Shown here piece by piece: positions 38,522-43,676 of a stretch of DNA of 43,676 bases. Each line of letters opens with the position of its first letter. Position 1 is the stretch's first letter. The stretch covers positions 1 through 43,676 of the forward strand of contig DASQWB010000183.1 of assembly GCA_035640455.1 (NCBI GenBank). Reading direction: 5' to 3'. The position numbers and the translations under genes were made by a program. The notes beneath the pieces were generated by a model. It saw only the letters and a list, made by a program, of their open reading frames with translations, ran no database searches and was not told the DNA's origin. This stretch comes from AC-50 sp035640455. GTDB taxonomy: Bacteria > Actinomycetota > Thermoleophilia > Gaiellales > Gaiellaceae.

Positions 38522-39846
38522 CAGTAAGGGAACGACCTCGTGCCGAGCACGTACGGCGGCTCCCGGTCGCGGACCGTCGAGACGACCCGTCCCGACCGGA
38601 CGTCCACGACGTCGTAGCCGGTATCCGGCGTCGCGAACGGGACGAGCGCCCGCGTGCCGACCGGCTCGAACGTCAGCACCCTCGAGCCGAAGAGGTGTGC
38701 CCGAACGACCCCGTGGGTGTCGAAGATCGTGAGCCCGGTGCCGGTGAGCGTCTGCGTGGCGGAGCGCCACACGCTGCCCGTGGCGAGGAGCGCGTCCTGG
38801 GCCACCGCCGCGGTGTCGGCGTCCGCATCGAGCGTCCGCACGCTCCAGTCGCGCGTGTTCACGAGCTGGAGGCCCGACGGCGTCGACGTGAACTGCGGGT
38901 TCCCGACCGCGTCGATCGTCGCGTGCTCGTCGATGCCATAGACGGCGACGACGCCGTTCCCGAGCCAGATCGCGTTGCGCATAGGTCCGTCGGGTGCGCC
39001 CTTGGCTTCCGCCGGCGCCTCGAGCCACCGGTCGAGGCGGCCGAGCAGCGAGACCGGCTGCGAAAGGACGTGATACGTGACGGCGGGCGTCCCGAGGTCG
39101 ATCTCGGCGGCTTCCGACCCGGCGCCGAACACGTAGGCGGTGCGCCCGTCGGGGTCGGCGACGAGAGCCGGCGACGCGAACGTCACGATCGGGGACTGCT
39201 CCGTCACGTGATCCTGGCCGGAGCGGACCCGGTCGAGCGCGACGCTGCGCACCGTCGCCCGCGGCCCGACGACCGCGAGTCGCGACGGCCCCACGCCGAC
39301 CTTCGGCCCGAGCAGCAGGACGAGGCCCTTCGGGACGTGCGCGGCGCGTTCGAACGAGCCGCTCAGCCTGCGGCGTGCGAGAACCTTCCGCTTGACCGTG
39401 TCGACAGCGACGACCGTCGTCACGCCCGAGCTGCAGCACTCGGCGACGGTAGCGACGACCCGCCGCGCGCCGACCCACTGCGTCGCCTGCACGGCCTGGC
39501 GGACACCGGTGTCGACGAGCCCGAGCGACCGAAGCTTCCGGGTGTCGACGACGAGGAGCGTGCCGCTCTCGCTCCCGAGCACGAGCCGCGAACGGTCAGG
39601 CGAGAAGCTCCACGCGGAGGCGTTTTCGCCGGTGACGACGAAGCGCCGCCCCGAACGGGCGAGCGTCCGCGGGTCGAGCCGCACGAGCGCGGACGAGTAG
39701 CCGCCGGCGGGCGCAAAGCCGAGGAGCGGCGCCGGCGTCGGGTCGTCCAGGACGAGCGGCGGCAGCGGCTCGGCGGAACGGGCAGTGCCGACCGCGGCTG
39801 CCGTCAGGACGGCGGCGCCGGCCAGCGCGACCCGGAACCTGCTCAC
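38521..39846 (-). CDS. Secreted beta-propeller-like protein, tandem paralogue 3
   Basis: 441 residues. Signal peptide (FRVALAGAAVLTAAAVGTA). Same blade pattern (ALVRLDPRTLARSGRRFV, AWSFSPDRSRLVLGSESGT, LVADPDGRTAYVFGAGSEAA). Contains the ECCSS cysteine pair. GTG 39846 follows a TATAGG box about 5 nt upstream, the likely promoter of the tandem. It is 49 nt past the glmS stop and on the same strand, so readthrough from glmS is possible. Function unknown. Confidence 0.8.
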   Translation of the reverse strand: MSRFRVALAGAAVLTAAAVGTARSAEPLPPLVLDDPTPAPLLGFAPAGGYSSALVRLDPRTLARSGRRFVVTGENASAWSFSPDRSRLVLGSESGTLLVVDTRKLRSLGLVDTGVRQAVQATQWVGARRVVATVAECCSSGVTTVVAVDTVKRKVLARRRLSGSFERAAHVPKGLVLLLGPKVGVGPSRLAVVGPRATVRSVALDRVRSGQDHVTEQSPIVTFASPALVADPDGRTAYVFGAGSEAAEIDLGTPAVTYHVLSQPVSLLGRLDRWLEAPAEAKGAPDGPMRNAIWLGNGVVAVYGIDEHATIDAVGNPQFTSTPSGLQLVNTRDWSVRTLDADADTAAVAQDALLATGSVWRSATQTLTGTGLTIFDTHGVVRAHLFGSRVLTFEPVGTRALVPFATPDTGYDVVDVRSGRVVSTVRDREPPYVLGTRSFPY

Positions 39847-39895
39847 TGCGGCCTATACGTTGCCGCGGCGCCCGGAGTTCCGCAACTACTAGCGG

Positions 39896-41725
39896 CTACT
39901 CGACCGTGACCGTCTTCGCGAGGTTCCGCGGCTGGTCGATGTTCAGGCCGCGCAGCCGGGCGATCCGGTAGGCGAGGAGCTGGAGCGGCACGACGGCGAG
40001 CGCCGCCTGCAGCAGCGGGTGCGTGCGCGGCACGTAGATCACGTCGTCCGCGTGGTGCTGGATGTCCTCGTTCCCGTCGGTCGCGATCGCGATCACGCGC
40101 GCGCCGCGGGCCCGCGTCTCCTGCACGTTCGAGACGACCTTCTCGTAGACGTGCGAGTCGGTCGCGACGCAGACGACCGGCGTCTCCTCGTCGAGGAGCG
40201 CGATCGGCCCGTGCTTCATCTCCCCGGCCGAGTACGCGTCGGTCGGGATGTACGAGAGCTCCTTCAACTTCAACGCGCCCTCGAGGCAGACGGGCAGCCC
40301 GACGTGGCGGCCGAGGTAGAGGAAGAACGGCTTGTCGTGGACGCGCTTCGCGATGTCGTCGATCCCCTGGTCGCGATCGAGGAAGGCCTCGATCTTCTCC
40401 GGGAGCGCGTGCACCTCGTCGAGCAGGGCGCTGATCTCCTCCGGCGGCAGCGTCTCGCGCACCTGGGCGAGCTTGAGCGCGAGAAGGTAGAAGAGCGCGA
40501 TCTGCGCGGTGAACGTCTTCGAGGACGCGACCGCCATCTCGAGCCCCGTCCGCGTGTAGAGGGTCGCGTCGACCTCGCGCGTGATCTGCGTGCCCATCAT
40601 GTTCGTGATCGCGAGCGTGCGCGCGCCGCGCTCGCGGGCGAGCTTCATCGCCTCGATCGTGTCGCGCGTCTCGCCCGACTGGGAGACGCCGATCACGAGC
40701 GTGTGCGGGTCGACGACCGGGTTCCGGTAGCGCCACTCGCTCGCGATGTCCGGCTCGACGGGGACGCGCGCCCACTCCTCGATCACGTAGCGGCCGACGA
40801 CGCCCGAGTGGTAGGCCGTGCCGCAGGCGAGGACGACGATCCGGCGCAGGTTCCGTAGCTCGTCGTCGGAGAGACCGATCTCGTCGAGCTGGAGCCGTCC
40901 GTGCCGCACGCGGTCGCCGATCGTCTCCGCCACGCCCTCCGGCTGCTCGTAGATCTCCTTGAGCATGAACGTCTCGTAGCCCCCCTTCTCGGCGCCCTCG
41001 TCGTCCCAGTCGACGTGAACCGTGTCGTGGCTCCGCAGGTCGGCGCCGTTCGCGGACTCGTAGCGCACTCCCTCCGGGGTGATCGCGACGATCTCGCCGT
41101 CGTCCGGGAACTGGACGTCGCGCGTCTCGCGCAGGAACGCGGCGAGGTTGGAGGCGAGGAACATCTCCCCCGCGCCCATGCCGACGACGAGCGGGCATTG
41201 GTGCCGCGCGCCGACGAGGAGGTCGGGGTGGTCGTGGTGGATGACGACGAAGGCGAAGTGCCCCTCGAGCTCGCGGTACGCGGCCGCGACGGCCGCGACG
41301 AGGTCGCCCTCGTAGTGCCGCTCGACGAGGTGGACGACGACCTCGGCGTCGGTCTCGGAGGCGAACTCGTGGCCATCGACGACGAGCGACTCCTTCAGCT
41401 CACGGAAGTTCTCGACGATCCCGTTCAGGACGACGGCGATCCGGCCGGGCTCGCAGCCGGTGAGCGGGTGGGCGTTCTCCTCGGCGACGCGGCCGTGCGT
41501 CGCCCAGCGCGTGTGGCCGAGGCCGGTCGTCGCGACGGAGCCGTTCGAGCCGGCCGCCGCCTTCAGGTAGGTGAGGTTCCCGACGGCGCGGACATAGTCG
41601 AGGCCTTCGTCCTCGCGGAGCGCGATCCCGGCCGAGTCGTAGCCGCGGTACTCGAGCCGCTCGAGCCCATCGAGGAGCAGCGGCTTACAGGCCCTCGGTC
41701 CCACGTATCCGATGATTCCGCACAC
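39896..41725 (-). CDS. glmS: Glutamine-fructose-6-phosphate aminotransferase (isomerizing)
   Basis: 609 residues, the standard length. It makes glucosamine-6-phosphate from fructose-6-phosphate and glutamine, the first step toward UDP-GlcNAc. The N-terminal class II glutamine amidotransferase uses Cys2 (MCGIIGYVGPR) with EYRGYDSAGIAL. Two SIS domains follow (VVLACGTAYHSGVVGRYVIE; IGVSQSGETRDTIEAM; YIPTDAYSAGEMKHGPIAL). The C-terminus ends LAKTVTVE, as usual. GTG start with GGGGG upstream. The 129-bp leader to glmM was read for a glmS ribozyme; none was convincing. Confidence 0.97.
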   Translation of the reverse strand: MCGIIGYVGPRACKPLLLDGLERLEYRGYDSAGIALREDEGLDYVRAVGNLTYLKAAAGSNGSVATTGLGHTRWATHGRVAEENAHPLTGCEPGRIAVVLNGIVENFRELKESLVVDGHEFASETDAEVVVHLVERHYEGDLVAAVAAAYRELEGHFAFVVIHHDHPDLLVGARHQCPLVVGMGAGEMFLASNLAAFLRETRDVQFPDDGEIVAITPEGVRYESANGADLRSHDTVHVDWDDEGAEKGGYETFMLKEIYEQPEGVAETIGDRVRHGRLQLDEIGLSDDELRNLRRIVVLACGTAYHSGVVGRYVIEEWARVPVEPDIASEWRYRNPVVDPHTLVIGVSQSGETRDTIEAMKLARERGARTLAITNMMGTQITREVDATLYTRTGLEMAVASSKTFTAQIALFYLLALKLAQVRETLPPEEISALLDEVHALPEKIEAFLDRDQGIDDIAKRVHDKPFFLYLGRHVGLPVCLEGALKLKELSYIPTDAYSAGEMKHGPIALLDEETPVVCVATDSHVYEKVVSNVQETRARGARVIAIATDGNEDIQHHADDVIYVPRTHPLLQAALAVVPLQLLAYRIARLRGLNIDQPRNLAKTVTVE

Positions 41726-41854
41726 CCTGAAGCCCCCTTTTTCCGCTTCGCGGAGTCGTTCAACTTCGGGTGAATCCGGTCGATTCCTGTTGGAAAAGCG
41801 GCCTCGAAACGCACAAAGCCCGGCCTGAGCCGCCGCCCCCGCGTCGGAGCGACG

Positions 41855-43117
41855 TCAGCCGAGCTCTCGTCGTACGAGAGCGCCGATCCTAGCAGATAGC
41901 TCCTCCGCCTCCTCCGCCGTCTCGGCCTCGGCGAGGACGCGGATCAGCGACTCCGTTCCCGACCGGCGGACGAGGACGCGGGCGCGGTCGCCGAGCTCGA
42001 CGTTGATGCGGTCGACCTCCTGCAGGAGCTCCTCGCTCGGCTTGCGGCCGCGCGCGGGGATGTCCTGCTTCACCTGCGGGTAGCGCGGCATCACCGCGGC
42101 CGCCTCGGCGAGCGGACGGCGCTCGAGCGCGCGGCAGAGCAGGAGCGCCGAGGCGAGGCCGTCGCCCGTCACGTGGTCGCGGAGGTAGACGACGTGGCCG
42201 GACTGCTCGCCGCCGAGGATGCCGCCCTCGCGGCGCAGCGCCTCGAGCACGTAGCGGTCACCGACGTCCGTCGTCACGACGCGGATCCCGTGCTCGGCCA
42301 TCAGACGGTGGAAGCCGAGGTTCGTCATCGTCGTGACGGCGACGAGGTCGACGCCGAAGTGGAGCGCGAGGATGGCGACGATCTGGTCGCCGTCGACCGC
42401 GTTCCCCTGCGCGTCGACCGCGAGCATGCGGTCGCCGTCGCCGTCGAACGCGACGCCGAGATCCAGCCGCTCGCGCACGACCGTCTGCTGGAGCGCGCGG
42501 AGGTCGGTGGCGCCGCAGCCGAGATTGATGTTCGTCCCGTCGGGCTCGTCGCCGATCGCGACCACCTCGGCGCCGAGGTCCTCGAAGGCCTTCGGCGCGA
42601 GGCCCGAGTAGGCGCCGTTCGCGCAGTCGACGCCGATGCGAAGGCCGCTGAGGTAGGAGCCGAAGCGCTCGACGACGTGCTCGAGGTAGCTGTCGGTCGC
42701 GACGTCGATCCGGTCGAGCTCGCCGCCGCCCGTGGGCGGCGCGTCGAGGAGCGCCTCGATCTCCTCCTCGGCCTCGTCGGAGAGCTTCTGCCCGTCGCGG
42801 TCGAAGAACTTGACGCCGTTGAACTCGGGCGGGTTGTGCGACGCCGAGATGACGACGCCGAGGTCGAGCGCGAGCAGCGCGACGGCCGGGCTCGGCAGGA
42901 CGCCGGCGAGGATCGCGCTCCCGCCGGCCGAGACGACGCCGGCGGCGAAGGCCTCCTCGAGCTCGGGCCCGGAGGCGCGCGTGTCGCGGCCGACGAAGAC
43001 CCGCCCGCGGCCCGACCACAGCGTCGCCGCCCGCCCGAGCCGCTCGACGAGGTCGGGCGTGATCACGTCGCCGACGATTCCCCGCACGCCGTCCGTGCCG
43101 AAGTAGCGCCTCGCCAC
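41855..43117 (-). CDS. glmM: Phosphoglucosamine mutase
   Basis: 420 residues. Converts glucosamine-6-phosphate to glucosamine-1-phosphate, next after GlmS. Start YFGTDGVRGIVG; active serine loop ISASHNPPEFNG (phospho-Ser S93); metal loop FDGDGDRMLAVD; sugar-binding GGEQSGHVV; phosphate-binding RRSGTESLIRVLAE. GTG 43117 is chosen over the longer ATG at 43141 because the protein family begins here and a TAGGCT box lies 8 nt upstream. It is oriented with glmS, in line with a glm pathway unit; the second structured repeat lies upstream. Confidence 0.96.
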   Translation of the reverse strand: MARRYFGTDGVRGIVGDVITPDLVERLGRAATLWSGRGRVFVGRDTRASGPELEEAFAAGVVSAGGSAILAGVLPSPAVALLALDLGVVISASHNPPEFNGVKFFDRDGQKLSDEAEEEIEALLDAPPTGGGELDRIDVATDSYLEHVVERFGSYLSGLRIGVDCANGAYSGLAPKAFEDLGAEVVAIGDEPDGTNINLGCGATDLRALQQTVVRERLDLGVAFDGDGDRMLAVDAQGNAVDGDQIVAILALHFGVDLVAVTTMTNLGFHRLMAEHGIRVVTTDVGDRYVLEALRREGGILGGEQSGHVVYLRDHVTGDGLASALLLCRALERRPLAEAAAVMPRYPQVKQDIPARGRKPSEELLQEVDRINVELGDRARVLVRRSGTESLIRVLAEAETAEEAEELSARIGALVRRELG

Positions 43118-43125
43118 GGCGCGTG

Positions 43126-43131
43126 AGCCTA
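43126..43131 (-). promoter_or_regulatory. -10 box (TAGGCT) for glmM
   Basis: Minus-strand TANNNT hexamer 8 nt before GTG 43117. It argues against translation from ATG 43141, which would lie upstream of the transcript start. Confidence 0.5.
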
Positions 43132-43160
43132 GGGAAGTCACCCGCGGATTATCTCTTCAA

Positions 43161-43291
43161 GGCACCGCTCGCGGTGCCGCTGTCAGGACGCGCGGGCCGC
43201 GGCTGCGCTCGCGCTGCCGCTTCGAGGGGACGCGGGCTTTGCCCGCGGCCCCGCCTGCTTCTGCGTGCGTCCGTCTGAAACGACCGGTCGA
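43161..43291 (+). repeat. Structured intergenic repeat, copy 2
   Basis: Begins with an 8-bp hairpin (43161-43168/43171-43178) that differs from copy 1 by G to A and C to T at paired positions. TCAGGACG follows, then a longer insert with its own GC hairpin (CGCGGGC/GCCCGCG at about 43230-43247), and then the 25-nt tail identical to 362-386. The outer arms GGACG/CGTCC are kept. It lies between rpsI and glmM, antisense to both. Confidence 0.75.
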
Positions 43292-43310
43292 CCCGCCGGA
43301 ATGTCGGCAT

Positions 43311-43676
43311 CTACCGCTTGGAGAACTGGGGCGCGCGGCGCGCCTTGTGGAGGCCGGCCTTCTTGCGCTCGACGATGCGCGCGTCGCGGGTCAGGAAGCC
43401 CGCGCGCTTGAGCGGGACACGGAGGTTCGGGTCGGCTTCGACGAGCGCCCGAGCGATGCCGTGACGAACGGCGCCCGCCTGTCCGCTCGGGCCACCGCCG
43501 TGCACGCGGACGCGGAGGTCGTACGTCCCCTCGGCGCCTGCGATCTTGAGCGGCGCGAGCGCGAGGGTCCGGTGCGCTGCACGCGGGAAGTAGTCCTCGA
43601 TCGTGCGCCCGTTGAACCACGTCGCGCCGTCGCCCGGCCGCAGGATCACGCGCGCGACGGAGGTCTTCCGCTTCCC
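43311..43676 (-). CDS. rpsI: 30S ribosomal protein S9 (5' end outside window)
   Basis: Open from the right edge: GKRKTSVARVILRPGDGATW, with the family hallmarks VHGGGPSGQAGAVRHGIARA and the C-terminal KKAGLHKARRAPQFSKR, whose basic tail reaches the P site of the 30S subunit. The start, normally about 10-30 residues earlier, is outside. In actinobacteria rplM-rpsI usually precede glmM, as here. Confidence 0.97.
   Translation of the reverse strand, partial: GKRKTSVARVILRPGDGATWFNGRTIEDYFPRAAHRTLALAPLKIAGAEGTYDLRVRVHGGGPSGQAGAVRHGIARALVEADPNLRVPLKRAGFLTRDARIVERKKAGLHKARRAPQFSKR

Noticed and set aside
41726..41854. glmS ribozyme in the glmS leader (a GAAGTTGA stretch on the minus strand attracted attention)
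   Set aside because: The surrounding core helices and the GCGCC-type conserved segments of the ribozyme could not be built. The 5-bp hairpin TCCGC/GCGGA there is too small to mean much. I see only a leader with a GGGGG ribosome-binding site.
1..43676. CRISPR arrays, insertion sequences, integrases, tRNA/rRNA genes
   Set aside because: No regularly spaced repeats, transposase or integrase motifs, or cloverleaf sequences were seen on either strand.

Overview
The window is about 43.7 kb of gene-dense, very G+C-rich bacterial DNA. It has many GTG starts (also TTG and probably one CTG), stop/start overlaps of 1-19 nt between neighbours, and almost no intergenic space; no gap exceeds 200 bp. The GTG starts, the gene order rpsI-glmM-glmS...acpS-nnr-alr, and the mix of YbdK, RTX, one-domain Ig-like and ECF/beta-propeller proteins suggest a high-GC actinobacterium, probably of the class Thermoleophilia (Gaiellales or Solirubrobacterales). 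That placement is inference: no rRNA or tRNA gene was seen.

Layout. 1-3.0 kb: the end of a thioredoxin gene, a structured repeat, a DUF2231 membrane protein, two unknown genes, a diacylglycerol-kinase-like lipid kinase and a zinc-ribbon NUDIX hydrolase. 3.0-6.6 kb: a tightly overlapped set (acidic mini-protein, cyclic-nucleotide-binding domain, GNAT acetyltransferase), a serine hydrolase divergent from RidA, and a YbdK-type carboxylate-amine ligase. 6.6-10.6 kb: a secreted RTX calcium-binding protein divergent from an operon of ECF sigma factor, membrane-anchored beta-propeller (probable anti-sigma) and a secreted M74-M14 double peptidase. 10.64-11.1 kb: a peroxiredoxin-like gene whose active-site codon is an in-frame TGA followed by a SECIS-like hairpin, so a probable selenoprotein. 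11-16.8 kb: a polytopic membrane protein, a large LuxR-family AAA regulator, small proteins and a DHFR-like reductase. 16.7-26.9 kb: an ArsR regulator, a TIR-domain protein of lower G+C, fabI divergent from a 1127-residue subtilase, an SDR, a MarR regulator, a thiol-redox pair, a HIT protein, a methyltransferase and a secreted Ig-like protein. 27-32.3 kb: a six-gene minus-strand operon (HAD, acpS, nnr, NAD(P)-binding protein, alr, cca). 32.3-36 kb: an ArfB/RF-1-like protein, a nucleotidyltransferase, a glycogen debranching enzyme and a haloacid-dehalogenase-like protein. 36-39.9 kb: three tandem paralogous secreted propeller proteins. 39.9-43.7 kb: glmS, glmM, a second copy of the structured repeat, and rpsI running off the window edge.

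How it works together. The right half is mostly cell-wall and core metabolism: glmM/glmS make UDP-GlcNAc precursors, alr makes D-alanine, acpS and fabI serve fatty-acid synthesis, and nnr repairs NAD(P)HX. The ECF module joins an envelope sensor to a peptidoglycan hydrolase. Many genes carry a TANNNT box 6-9 nt before the start codon, which fits leaderless mRNAs. In two divergent pairs one palindromic or near-palindromic -10 box appears to serve both directions.

Most notable: (1) the probable selenocysteine peroxiredoxin; (2) a two-copy structured intergenic element with a compensatory base change; (3) the M74-M14 fusion peptidase under an ECF system; (4) compact bidirectional leaderless promoters; (5) an orphan TIR protein with an uncharacterised C-terminal domain.
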